In this document: positions 8,630 through 16,887 of the stretch, piece by piece
Position numbering within the stretch: position 1 is the first letter of the stretch
Layout: each line of letters opens with the position of its first letter
Assembly (NCBI RefSeq): GCF_006539185.1
Contig: NZ_BJMN01000051.1
Span: 1-64,000 of the forward strand
Direction: 5' to 3'
Length of the DNA: 64,000 bases
Source: Streptomyces gardneri
GTDB lineage: Bacteria > Actinomycetota > Actinomycetes > Streptomycetales > Streptomycetaceae
Notes under the pieces: generated by a model
The model's input: only the letters and a program-made list of their open reading frames with translations
What the model was told of the DNA's origin: nothing
Database searches by the model: none
Translations under genes and position numbers: made by a program

Positions 8630-9754
8630 TCACTTCTCTTGTCCTTCCACATGGGTGGATACGGGCGGGGCGGCGGGACCGCAGGAAACGGCGGGCGACT
8701 CGGGCGGGGCGACGGGCGCCGTGGGCGGCACCGCCGGCGTGTCGAGGACACGGACGACGGCGCAGGACCAGGTGAACCCGGCCCCGATGCCGGCGAGCAG
8801 GACGTGCTCGCCGGGCCGGAGCGCGCCGGTGGCGGCGAGGTGCGCGAGGGCCGCGAACTGGTCGGCGGCGCCGAGGTGGCCCACCGTGCGGCCCCAGTCG
8901 AAGACGGTGCGCTCCTCGGGGATGCCGAAGGGCTGGAAGAAGGCGGCGTCCAGGCGGCGCCATCCCAGGTTCGGCAGGACGAAGCGGTCGATCCGGTCGA
9001 GGGTCACGTCGGCCTCGGCGAGCGCCCGCTTGAGGGCGGTGCGCTGTCCGGCGGAGACGCGGGCGACGGTGAACGACATGCCCGCCGCGCCGACGTAGGC
9101 CCGCTTGTGGCGTTCCATGTCGACGACGGGGTGCAGGGCGAACGGCGCCGCGCCGAACGGGTCGTCGCCCCGGTGCATGCCCTCCAGCTCGGAGTCGGCG
9201 ACGGTGGCGAGGCTGAGCAGCCGGGCGAACCCGGCGCGCCGGGAGAGCACGAGCGCGGCCCCGGCGTCGCCGTACAGGGTGCCCGGGTCCGAGCGCCACC
9301 GGTCGAAGGCCGGTTCGCCGAACCGGTCTCCGGCCGTGAGCAGCGCCGCCGACCTGCTGTCGCCGCCGAGGAGGTATCCGGCGGCGAGGTCGAGCGCGGC
9401 CATGCCGCCGTTGGACATCTGCCGCACCTCCAGGGCGGGGCCGTCGCCGCACGGCACCTCGCGCTGGATGTACGAGGCGGGCGGCCACAGGTCGTGGCCC
9501 TGGTAGTGCACGGTGGCGTGCAGCAGCAGGTCGATGTCCGCGGGACCGAGCCCAGCGTGGGCCATGGCCCGGCGGCCGGCCGTGGCGGCGAGCACCGGTC
9601 CGGGCTCGGACGCGGACACCGCGACGCTGTCCATCCGCATCTGCCGGGCGGTGCGCTCGTCGATCCGCCCTTCGGCGACGGCGTCGCGCACCCGGCGGGT
9701 GGCCGGGACGCTGCTGCCGACCCCGGCGATGAAGATGTCGCGTTCGTACCTCAA
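8630..9754 (-). CDS. KSIII-like priming enzyme with active-site Ser (DpsC-like)
   Basis: 374 residues. Thiolase-fold KSIII family. At the nucleophile position the sequence reads QMSNGGMAALDLAAGYL, so Ser114 replaces the FabH cysteine, the feature known from DpsC of daunorubicin biosynthesis, which primes with propionyl-CoA. The C-terminal GRTVGHLGAADQ segment replaces the FabH GNTSAAS loop and is also of the DpsC/CerJ-like type; PNLGWRRLD stands where FabH has its HQAN. TTG start at 9754 with GGAGGA 5 nt upstream. A short low-complexity Pro/Val tail follows residue 350. It could instead be an O-acyltransferase like CerJ, but CerJ keeps Cys and the acyltransferase partner favours priming. Confidence 0.87.
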   Translation of the reverse strand: MRYERDIFIAGVGSSVPATRRVRDAVAEGRIDERTARQMRMDSVAVSASEPGPVLAATAGRRAMAHAGLGPADIDLLLHATVHYQGHDLWPPASYIQREVPCGDGPALEVRQMSNGGMAALDLAAGYLLGGDSRSAALLTAGDRFGEPAFDRWRSDPGTLYGDAGAALVLSRRAGFARLLSLATVADSELEGMHRGDDPFGAAPFALHPVVDMERHKRAYVGAAGMSFTVARVSAGQRTALKRALAEADVTLDRIDRFVLPNLGWRRLDAAFFQPFGIPEERTVFDWGRTVGHLGAADQFAALAHLAATGALRPGEHVLLAGIGAGFTWSCAVVRVLDTPAVPPTAPVAPPESPAVSCGPAAPPVSTHVEGQEK

Positions 9755-9799
9755 CTGGGTCCTCCAGAGGGATGCTCGGGCTGCGTACGGGGGCGGTGG

Positions 9800-11293
9800 T
9801 CAGCCCCGCGCGCCCACCGGCTCCTCGACGGGACGCTCCGCACCGGGGCGGGAGGTCTTGGCCTCGCTCAGGCCCTGGACGTCCGTGGTCGGGTCGTCCT
9901 TGCGGCCGTCGAGCCACAGCGACCAGACGGCGGCGCAGGCGACGGCCGCCGCGCCGATCCAGAGGGCGGTGACCATGCCGTCGACGAAGGTGCTCGGGTC
10001 GGTGTAGCCGCCGTAGGAGGCGAAGACCGCGGCGAGGACGGCCACGCCGAAGACACCGCCGAGCTCCCGGATGGTGTTGTTGACGCCGGAGGCGATGCCC
10101 TCCTCCTCGCGGCGTACGGCGCCGAGCGCCAGGTTGGCGGCGGGTCCGAAGTACAGGCCCATGCCGAGGCCGTTGAGGACGAAGGCGGGGAGCAGGGTCA
10201 GGAAGCCGGAGGTCTCGGTGACCGTGGCGGCGATGAGCGCGAGGCCCGCGGCCTGGAGGACCATGCCGGCGATCACGATCGGCCGGCCGCCGATCTTGTC
10301 GGAGAGGATGCCGCCGATGGGTGCGGCGATGAGCGTCATGCCGGTCCAGGCGAGCAGCCGGACGCCGGCGCCGAGCGGAGACGCGCCCTGGACGGTCTGC
10401 ACGTACTGGGTGACCAGGAAGATCGAGCCGAACATGCCGAAGTACATGAGGAGCGAGACGCCGTTGATGGCGTTGAAGCCGCGGTTGCGGAAGAGCGAGA
10501 GCGGCATCATCGGGTACCGGGTGCGGCTCTCCCAGACCAGGAAGGCGACGAAGGCGAGGACACCGACCGCGAAGCTCGCGAGGACCCGGAGGCTGGTCCA
10601 GCCGGCCGCGTTGCCCTCGACGAGGCCGAAGACGAGACCGAGCATGCCGACGCTGGCGAGGACGGTGCCGACCAGGTCGAGCGGCTTGCGCTCACCGTGG
10701 CTCTCGGCGAGCCAGCTGGGCGCGAGGGCGAGCAGGGCGATGCCGATCGGCACGTTGATCCAGAAGATCCACTGCCAGGACAGGTAGTTGATGACGACGC
10801 CGCCGACGACGGGCCCGAGCGCGACCGCGAGGCCGCCGACCGCGCCCCAGATGCCGAGCGCGGCTCCGCGCTTCTCCGGCGGGTACGCGGCCGAGAGGAG
10901 GGTCAGCGTGAGGGGCAGGACGATCGCGGCGCCGATGCCCTGCACACCGCGCCCGGCGATGAGCAGACCCATGCCGGGGGCGAGGGCGGACATCACGGAC
11001 CCGGCGGTGAAGACGGCGATGCCGAGGGTGAAGAGCCGCTTGCGCCCGAACCGGTCGGCGACGACCGCGGCGGACAGCAGCAGCACGGCGAAGACCAGGG
11101 TGAAGGAGTTGACCGTCCACTCCAGGGCACTGAGGCTCGCGTGCAGGCTGTCACGGAGCACGGGAAGCGCGGTCGTGACGACCAGGTTGTCCAGGGACAC
11201 CATGAACACGGCCACCGCGGCGACGGCCGCGGTCCGTCCCGGATGGCCGTATGTCACCCCGGAACCTGTGGGCGGTACGTCGATGGAGGCCAT
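9800..11293 (-). CDS. DHA2-family drug exporter (14 TM)
   Basis: 497 residues, 14 predicted membrane helices, EmrB/QacA class proton antiporter. Motif A-like ADRFGRKRLF lies after helix 2 and motif C-like GPVVGGVVINYLSW in helix 5. The ATG at 11293 was preferred over a GTG 24 nt upstream because the ribosome site AAGGAGAGG lies between them. It is the first gene of the PKS transcription unit, 45 bp before the KSIII gene, and would export or give resistance to the polyketide. The roughly 150 bp upstream, after the response regulator, must hold the operon promoter; no clear -10/-35 pair stands out. Confidence 0.9.
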   Translation of the reverse strand: MASIDVPPTGSGVTYGHPGRTAAVAAVAVFMVSLDNLVVTTALPVLRDSLHASLSALEWTVNSFTLVFAVLLLSAAVVADRFGRKRLFTLGIAVFTAGSVMSALAPGMGLLIAGRGVQGIGAAIVLPLTLTLLSAAYPPEKRGAALGIWGAVGGLAVALGPVVGGVVINYLSWQWIFWINVPIGIALLALAPSWLAESHGERKPLDLVGTVLASVGMLGLVFGLVEGNAAGWTSLRVLASFAVGVLAFVAFLVWESRTRYPMMPLSLFRNRGFNAINGVSLLMYFGMFGSIFLVTQYVQTVQGASPLGAGVRLLAWTGMTLIAAPIGGILSDKIGGRPIVIAGMVLQAAGLALIAATVTETSGFLTLLPAFVLNGLGMGLYFGPAANLALGAVRREEEGIASGVNNTIRELGGVFGVAVLAAVFASYGGYTDPSTFVDGMVTALWIGAAAVACAAVWSLWLDGRKDDPTTDVQGLSEAKTSRPGAERPVEEPVGARG

Positions 11294-11442
11294 CGTGGGA
11301 ACCCTCTCCTTCTTCACTACGTCGACTGCTGCCGTGAAGAAAGGTCACCCCGGGCGATAGCGCACCGCTGGAGCACTTCTGAAGCGTGCCGGGGCGTGGT
11401 CCGGAGGCGGGTCCGGTGCGGGTCCCTACGGCGTTCCGGGGC

Positions 11443-12117
11443 TCAGCCGGCGAACCCCGGGACCACCAGGCCCGATTCGTACGCGATCACCACCGCGTGG
11501 GTCCTGTTCTGTGCGCCGAGCTTGGTCAGCACGTTCCCGACGTGCGTCTTCACCGTCTCCAGGCTCACCGTGAGCGACTCCGCGATCTCCGGGTTGGACA
11601 GGCCGGTGGCCATCAGCCGCAGCACCTCCTCCTCCCGCCCCGTCAGCGCCGCCCTCGGCAGGGCCTCGGCGGAGTTCAGCGGTCGGGGTGCGACCATCCG
11701 GCGCAGGGTCGTCGGGAAGAGGATCGCCTCGCCCGCCGCCACCACCCGCACCGCCTCCGCGATCTGCCGGACCGGAAGCCGCTTCAGCACGAACCCGCTG
11801 GCGCCCGCGCTGAGCGCGGCGGTGACGTGGTCGTCGTTCTCGAAGGTGGTGATCACCACGACCTTCGGCGGTTCGGCCGACCCGGCGAGGAGGTGCCGGG
11901 TGGCCTCGATCCCGTTGCGGCGCGGCATCCGTACGTCCATCAGGACCACGTCCGGACGCAGCCGCCGGGCCTCTTCGACCGCCTCGACGCCGTCGGCGGC
12001 CTCGCCGACCACCGCGAGCCCCGGCTGTGCCGCGAGCAAGGTGCGCAGACCGCTGCGGGTCACCTCGTCGTCGTCCGCGATCAGGAGGGTGACGGGTGTG
12101 CTGCCGGTGCCGGTCAT
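11443..12117 (-). CDS. NarL/LuxR-type response regulator
   Basis: 224 residues: receiver domain (acidic pocket DDDE near 15, phospho-acceptor in LMDVRMP near 60, Lys in VLKRLP near 110) and a C-terminal LuxR HTH (LTGREEEVLRLMATGLSNPEIA, here shortened: TGREEEVLRLMATGLSN, about 160-215). Coupled to the histidine kinase by an ATGA overlap. The pair lies upstream of, and in the same direction as, the exporter/PKS operon, so it is a candidate pathway regulator. Confidence 0.93.
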   Translation of the reverse strand: MTGTGSTPVTLLIADDDEVTRSGLRTLLAAQPGLAVVGEAADGVEAVEEARRLRPDVVLMDVRMPRRNGIEATRHLLAGSAEPPKVVVITTFENDDHVTAALSAGASGFVLKRLPVRQIAEAVRVVAAGEAILFPTTLRRMVAPRPLNSAEALPRAALTGREEEVLRLMATGLSNPEIAESLTVSLETVKTHVGNVLTKLGAQNRTHAVVIAYESGLVVPGFAG

Positions 12118-13391
12118 GGCGACAACCGTACGGGGAGCCGGACAGTCAACCGCCAGTGCCGGGGCCCGTCCGGGCCCGCATCGATCTCGCCGTGCAGCAG
12201 TCGCACGCGCTCGGTGAGTCCGGGCAGGCCGTGCCCGGACGTGGGGAAGGCTCGCCCCTTGCCCGTACGCGGCCCGTCCCCGGTCCGGTTGACCACATCG
12301 AGCTCAAGACGGTCCGGCGCGGCCGCCACGCGGACCTCGATCGGACCGCCCGCTCCGTGCCGCATCGCGTTCGTCAGCCCCTCCTGCAGGATCCGGTAGG
12401 CCGCGCGGGAGAGCGTCCCCCGCACCTGCGCCGGGTCCCCCGACAGCTCCAGCTCCACCACCGCGCCCGCGTGCCGCAACCGGTCGAGCAGCTCGGGCAG
12501 ATCGGCCAGGGTGCGGGTCGGCGCCGTCTCGGCCTCTCGTGCGCGCAGGACGCCGAGCACGTAGTCCAGGTCCTCCAGCGCGGCCCGGGACGACTCCTCG
12601 ATGCTGCGCAGCGCGGCCCGCGCCGCCTCCGGGTCGGCGGAGAGCATCTCGCCCGCCACCGCCGCCTGGATCGTGGTCGTGGTGAGGGTGTGCCCGATCG
12701 AGTCGTGCAGTTCGTGGGCCAGTCGGTTGCGTTCGGCCAGCTGCAGTTCCCGCTCGGCCGCCAGCGCGAGCCGCTCTGCCGCGGACGGCCCGAGCAGCCG
12801 GGGCGCCGACCAGCGCAGGGCCTTCGTCACCACCACGCACACGCTCGCCGCGAGCAGCAGACAGCCGAGCGCGACCGCCCAGCTCTGCCAGCCGCCATCC
12901 ACCCGTACCGTCCGGCCGAACAGGCTCAGCCCCAACTCGGCGTCGAGCCAACCCCCCGGGAGAGTCAGGCCCGCGAAGAGCAGCACGCCGCTCGCCAAAG
13001 CTCCCGTCCATCCGAGCGTCACGTGCAGCAGCAGCCAGAGGGGAGTCCGCCAGCGGTCGACGTGGGACGCCACAGCGGCGGCCGGCCCGTCGCCGGGCCG
13101 GCTCGTGGGCGTACGTACGGCGACGGGCTCGGGCAACGACACCCTCAGCAGCCGGCGGGCGGACACGACCAGCACCCGCCGCGTGGTGCGCGCGAGACCG
13201 ACCAGGCCGATCAGTGCCGCCCAGACGAGCAGGACCACGACGATCTGCACGCCCTCGGGAGCGGAGCGCCACGCCAGCGCCGGCACCAGCGCGAAGGACA
13301 GCAGGGGAAGGCTCGCCAGGACGGCGCCGTAGGCGAACAGCGCACCCGAGTACGTGGAGCGGCTCAGCAGCGGCCGCAGTCCCTTGATCAT
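12114..13391 (-). CDS. Sensor histidine kinase, HisKA_3 class
   Basis: 425 residues. Four hydrophobic segments in the first 190 residues, then a dimerisation helix with the phospho-acceptor His in AHELHDSIGHTLT and an HATPase domain with the N box ALTNAMRHG and G box GHGLPGLTERV. Partner of the overlapping response regulator. The input signal is unknown; between helices 2 and 3 is a Pro/Arg-rich stretch of about 30 residues. The divergent promoter region to the serine hydrolase is 13392-13560. Confidence 0.93.
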   Translation of the reverse strand: MIKGLRPLLSRSTYSGALFAYGAVLASLPLLSFALVPALAWRSAPEGVQIVVVLLVWAALIGLVGLARTTRRVLVVSARRLLRVSLPEPVAVRTPTSRPGDGPAAAVASHVDRWRTPLWLLLHVTLGWTGALASGVLLFAGLTLPGGWLDAELGLSLFGRTVRVDGGWQSWAVALGCLLLAASVCVVVTKALRWSAPRLLGPSAAERLALAAERELQLAERNRLAHELHDSIGHTLTTTTIQAAVAGEMLSADPEAARAALRSIEESSRAALEDLDYVLGVLRAREAETAPTRTLADLPELLDRLRHAGAVVELELSGDPAQVRGTLSRAAYRILQEGLTNAMRHGAGGPIEVRVAAAPDRLELDVVNRTGDGPRTGKGRAFPTSGHGLPGLTERVRLLHGEIDAGPDGPRHWRLTVRLPVRLSP

Positions 13392-13560
13392 GATCGGCCA
13401 GTATGTACGGGCGGCTCACGCGCGGCCTCCCCCGATCGGGGGAGCACGTTCTCCCGCTTTCCCGCGATGCGCGCCGGAGCCCGGGAATCCATGATCGTGC
13501 CCTGCCCGGTCGACGGGCGGCTCATCCGACAGCACCCCACGATTTCCCTGGAGTTGACTC

Positions 13561-14718
13561 ATGCGTGAGCAGACCTGGCACGGGCCCCCCACCTCCACGA
13601 AGCGGCGCCGCGGAGTGCTGGCGGCCGCGGCCGCGGTGGCCGTCGCCTTGATGACCACGGGCGCCGTGACTCCGCCCACGGCATCCGCCGCCGCCCGGCC
13701 GGACACCGTCCAGCAGGGCCTGAACGAACTGGTGCGCGACGGCCAACCCGCAGCGCTGGCGACCGTCCAGGGCCCTGACGGCCGCGCCCGTACCTACACC
13801 GCGGGCGTCGGCGACCTGGCCACCGGTGCGAAGGTGCCGAGGGACGGCCAGGTGCGCATGGGCAGCAACACCAAGACGTTCGTCGCGGTCGTCGTGCTGC
13901 AACTCGTCGGCGAGGGGAAGATCGCCCTCGACGCCTCCGTCGACACCTATCTCCCCGGCCTCGTACGCGGGAAGGGCAACGACGGCCGCCGCATCACCGT
14001 CCGTCAGCTCCTGCAGCACACCAGCGGGCTTCCCGAGTACGGGGGGCACATCAGCGACGACGAGATCGCGCACCGGTACTTCGAGCCGCGCGACCTCGTC
14101 GACATCGCCCTCAAGGAAAAGTCCGAGTTCCGGCCCGGGACGAAGTGGAGCTACAGCAACACGAACTACGTCCTGGCCGGCCTCATCGTCCAGAAGGTCA
14201 CCGGCCGCCCCCTCGCCGAGGAGATCGACCGGCGCGTCGTCCGGCACCTCGGGCTGCGCCACACCTACTTCCCCGCCCCCGGCGACAGGACCATCAGGGA
14301 ACCCCACCCGAAGGGCTACCGCGTGATGCCGACGGGCGAGCTGCGCGAGTACACCGAGATCGACCCGTCGGCCGGCTGGGCGGCGGGCCAGATGATCTCC
14401 ACCAACTCCGACCTCAACCGCTTCTTCACCGCGCTCCTCGACGGCGACCTCCTCCCGGCCGCCCAGCTCGCCCAGATGCGCACCACCGTCCCGGTCGGCG
14501 ACACCGGCGCCCACTACGGCCTGGGTCTCATGAGCAGGAAGCTGTCGTGCGGCGGCGTCTACTGGGGCCACGGCGGCGACATCGTGGGATACGAGACCCG
14601 CGGCGGAGCCACCGACGACGGCTACGCCGCGAACATCGCGGTGACGAGCATCCCGGCCGACATCTCGGGTACGAGGCGCGTCGAAACCGTCGTGGACACG
14701 GCCCTCTGCCGCCGCTGA
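13561..14718 (+). CDS. Secreted serine hydrolase, beta-lactamase/D-Ala-D-Ala carboxypeptidase (S12) family
   Basis: 385 residues with a twin-arginine-like or Sec signal peptide (KRRRGVLAAAAAVAVALMTT, cleaved near ASAAA-R). The three motifs of the penicillin-recognising fold are present: SNTK (Ser102, Lys105), YSN (Tyr198-Asn200) and HGG (337-339). Probably a cell-wall D,D-carboxypeptidase or esterase acting outside the cell. TGGAG lies 6 nt before the ATG. It is divergent from the histidine kinase and has no visible tie to the PKS; it ends into a strong terminator shared with rnpB. Confidence 0.92.
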   Translation: MREQTWHGPPTSTKRRRGVLAAAAAVAVALMTTGAVTPPTASAAARPDTVQQGLNELVRDGQPAALATVQGPDGRARTYTAGVGDLATGAKVPRDGQVRMGSNTKTFVAVVVLQLVGEGKIALDASVDTYLPGLVRGKGNDGRRITVRQLLQHTSGLPEYGGHISDDEIAHRYFEPRDLVDIALKEKSEFRPGTKWSYSNTNYVLAGLIVQKVTGRPLAEEIDRRVVRHLGLRHTYFPAPGDRTIREPHPKGYRVMPTGELREYTEIDPSAGWAAGQMISTNSDLNRFFTALLDGDLLPAAQLAQMRTTVPVGDTGAHYGLGLMSRKLSCGGVYWGHGGDIVGYETRGGATDDGYAANIAVTSIPADISGTRRVETVVDTALCRR

Positions 14719-14741
14719 CCACGCCTCGCGCCGGTGGCCGG

Positions 14742-14797
14742 CATACGCGAAGGGCCCCTGACCAGGCTGCTGCCTGGTCAGGGGCCCTTCGCGTATG
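14742..14797. terminator. Perfect 26-bp bidirectional hairpin
   Basis: Positions 14742-14767 and 14772-14797 are exactly complementary around a TGCT loop. It lies between two convergent units, the serine hydrolase gene and rnpB, and probably terminates both. Confidence 0.85.
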
Positions 14798-14800
14798 GGC

Positions 14801-15211
14801 CGACAGACGAGTCGGGCTGTACGCCGGGTTCTGTGCCCCGGGACCTCGCGGTCGTCGGGGCGACGGCCATCCATCTAGGACCGGCGTTGCCACCGGCCTC
14901 CTGCGGTCTACCCGCGGACTCGGGCGAGCAGCCCTCGAACATCCGCGCAGGGACACCGAGGTGTCCCCTCTTGACCTTGCTCCGAGTGGGGTTTACCTAG
15001 CCGCCTGAGTCACCTCAGGCGCTGGTGGTCTCTTACACCACCGTTTCACCCTTACCGAGGACCGAAGTCCCCGGCGGTCTGTTTTCTGTGGCACTGTCCC
15101 GCGGGTCACCCCGGGTGGCCGTTAGCCACCACCCTGCTCTGTGGAGCCCGGACGTTCCTCGGGAAGATCCGAGGATCTTCACGCGGCCGCCCGCCCGGCT
15201 CGTCTGCCGTG
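14801..15211 (-). ncRNA. rnpB: RNase P RNA
   Basis: Catalytic RNA of ribonuclease P, which matures tRNA 5' ends. Read on the minus strand it starts near 15211 with CAGACGAGCCGGGC, whose partner GCCCGACTCGTCTG ends near 14804, forming helix P1. Conserved core elements are present: GAGGAACGTCCGGGCTCC (P4 region), CCACAGAAAACAGACCGCC, GGTAAGGGTGAAA, GGTAGACCGCAGGAGG and TAGATGGATGGCCG near the 3' end. The length of about 410 nt fits type A RNase P RNA of actinobacteria. Exact ends are inferred from P1. Apparent open frames here are chance. Confidence 0.95.
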
Positions 15212-15243
15212 CCGACCATGCTACCCGCCACGACGGAGCACGC

Positions 15244-15276
15244 TTGACCTTGCCGCAGCGTCAGGGTTTCTACTGA
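15244..15276 (+). promoter_or_regulatory. MerR-type promoter with long spacer and dyad operator
   Basis: TTGACC (15244-15249) is followed after 19 bp by TCTACT (15269-15274), the over-long spacer typical of MerR-activated promoters. The spacer carries the imperfect dyad CCTTGCCGCAGCGTCAGGG (15248-15266). The start codon of the MerR gene is at 15281, so the transcript would be nearly leaderless and the regulator probably controls itself and the coupled membrane gene. Confidence 0.7.
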
Positions 15277-15280
15277 TCGC

Positions 15281-16042
15281 ATGCGTATCGGCGAGATCGC
15301 CGCGCTCGTCGGGGTCACCCCGCGGGCCGTGCGGCACTACCACCAGTCCGGGCTGTTGCCCGAGCCTCCGCGGCGGGCCAACGGGTACCGGGAGTACGGG
15401 ATCCGGGACGCCGTGCTGCTCGCGCGGATCCGGCGGCTGACCGAGCTGGGGCTCGGGCTCGACGAGGTGCGGGGTGTGCTCGCGGACGACGAGGGGCGGG
15501 GGCTCGTGGAGGTGCTCCGGGAGCTGGAGGAGGATCTCGCGCGGCAGGAGGCGGTCATCCGGGAGCGGCGGGAGCGGCTCGGTGCGCTGCTCGGCCGGGC
15601 GCGGGAGGGGCTGCTGCCCGCCGAGGGGCCCGTGTCGGAGGAGCTCGGCGAGCTCCTCGCGGGGCTCGGACCGGTCTCCGACTCGCCCATGGCGGCGAAG
15701 GACCGCGAGATCCTCGCCCTCCTCGACACCGTCGTCCCGGAGGAGGACCGGGCCAAGCTGATCGGCCTGCTCCACGGGACGGCGGAGTACGCGCACGAGG
15801 TGTACGAGCGGCTCGACGCCCTCGCCGGGGCGGAGCCCGACGACCCCCGTGTGGCCGAGGCCGCCCGGGTGCTCGCCGATGTCCTGCCCGACGAGGTGGG
15901 CTGGGAGCTGCCCGCCGCGGGGGCGGGCGGCCTCGCGGACGCCTTCTTCGGCGACCTCGCCCCCGCCCAGTCCGCCGCCGTCCGCCTCGCCCTTCGCCTC
16001 GCCCAGGACAGGCAACGGGAGCGACGGGAGGGAGAGCGATGA
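15281..16042 (+). CDS. MerR-family transcriptional regulator
   Basis: 253 residues. N-terminal winged-helix (MRIGEIAALVGVTPRAVRHYHQ) of the MerR family, then the dimerising coiled coil rich in Arg/Glu (about 75-110) and an effector region of 140 residues with no Cys, so not a classical metal sensor. No ribosome site precedes the ATG; the start follows the promoter by only a few bases. Overlaps the next gene by 4 nt, so the two act together. Confidence 0.92.
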   Translation: MRIGEIAALVGVTPRAVRHYHQSGLLPEPPRRANGYREYGIRDAVLLARIRRLTELGLGLDEVRGVLADDEGRGLVEVLRELEEDLARQEAVIRERRERLGALLGRAREGLLPAEGPVSEELGELLAGLGPVSDSPMAAKDREILALLDTVVPEEDRAKLIGLLHGTAEYAHEVYERLDALAGAEPDDPRVAEAARVLADVLPDEVGWELPAAGAGGLADAFFGDLAPAQSAAVRLALRLAQDRQRERREGER

Positions 16043-16887
16043 CCCGGCGCGGCGGAGAAGCCGCCGTCGTCCGGGGCCTGCGGCTCGTCGCGTACACCGC
16101 GCTGCCCGCCGAGGTCGTCCTCGCCGTGTGTCTCGTCGCCGGGGTGCGGATACCCGGGGCCGTCCTCGCCGTCGCCGAGCTCGCGGTCGTGGCGCTCCTC
16201 GTCGCCGAGGGTCTCGTCTTCCGCCGGCTGCGGCGGCGCGGGCTCTCCGTCCGGGAGGCCGTGGCGGAGCTCGTGCCCGAGCCCGTGCTGCGGCTCGTCG
16301 GGCACGAGCTGCGGCTGATGACGAGCCTGGTGCGATGGGTCGCGCGGCGGCCGCACGGGGTCGGCGGCGCGGTCGGGGTCTTCCCGCACGCCCGTGACCA
16401 GGCCGCGCTCTTCTACGGCTTCGCCTTCGTCTGTCTCGTCGAGTCGGTCGGCATGTCGTACCTGCTCGCCGACTGGCCCGCCGTCCACGCCGTCGTCCTC
16501 GTCCTCGACGTCTACACCGTGCTCTTCGTGCTGGGCCTGCACGCCGCCTCCGTGACCCGGCCGCACGTCCTGACCGGCGACGCCCTGCGGCTGCGCCAGG
16601 CCGCGCACGTCGACGTGCGCGTACCGCTCGATCTGATCGCGTCCGTCCGCCGCGAGTCGCTGTTCTCGCACGAGAAGACCGACGGCGAGCTCAACCTCGC
16701 CGTCGGCTCGCAGACCTCCCTCACGATCGAGCTGACCGAACCGGTCGACGCGCCCCGGCTGCTCGGCGCGCCCCGGCCCGTACGGATCGTCCGCGTCCAC
16801 GCCGACGACCCGAAGGCGCTGGCCGACGCGCTCACACGGGCGCGAACAGCACCTTCGCCGAGCCCGGGTCGGCCTCCGCGAGCCTGA
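16039..16887 (+). CDS. Membrane protein coupled to MerR regulator
   Basis: 282 residues, not a recognised enzyme. Hydrophobic helices at about 15-38, 40-60, 130-150 and 155-175, then a soluble C-terminal domain (about 185-275) with short beta-like segments. Starts with an ATGA overlap on the MerR gene, implying it is the MerR target. Its last 56 bp overlap the convergent RNB ribonuclease gene, so its C-terminus (Pro/Ser/Arg) may be poorly conserved. Confidence 0.8.
   Translation: MTRRGGEAAVVRGLRLVAYTALPAEVVLAVCLVAGVRIPGAVLAVAELAVVALLVAEGLVFRRLRRRGLSVREAVAELVPEPVLRLVGHELRLMTSLVRWVARRPHGVGGAVGVFPHARDQAALFYGFAFVCLVESVGMSYLLADWPAVHAVVLVLDVYTVLFVLGLHAASVTRPHVLTGDALRLRQAAHVDVRVPLDLIASVRRESLFSHEKTDGELNLAVGSQTSLTIELTEPVDAPRLLGAPRPVRIVRVHADDPKALADALTRARTAPSPSPGRPPRA

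Noticed and set aside
14734..15276. Open frames in the 14.7-15.3 kb interval
   Set aside because: The interval is fully explained by the RNase P RNA and its terminator.
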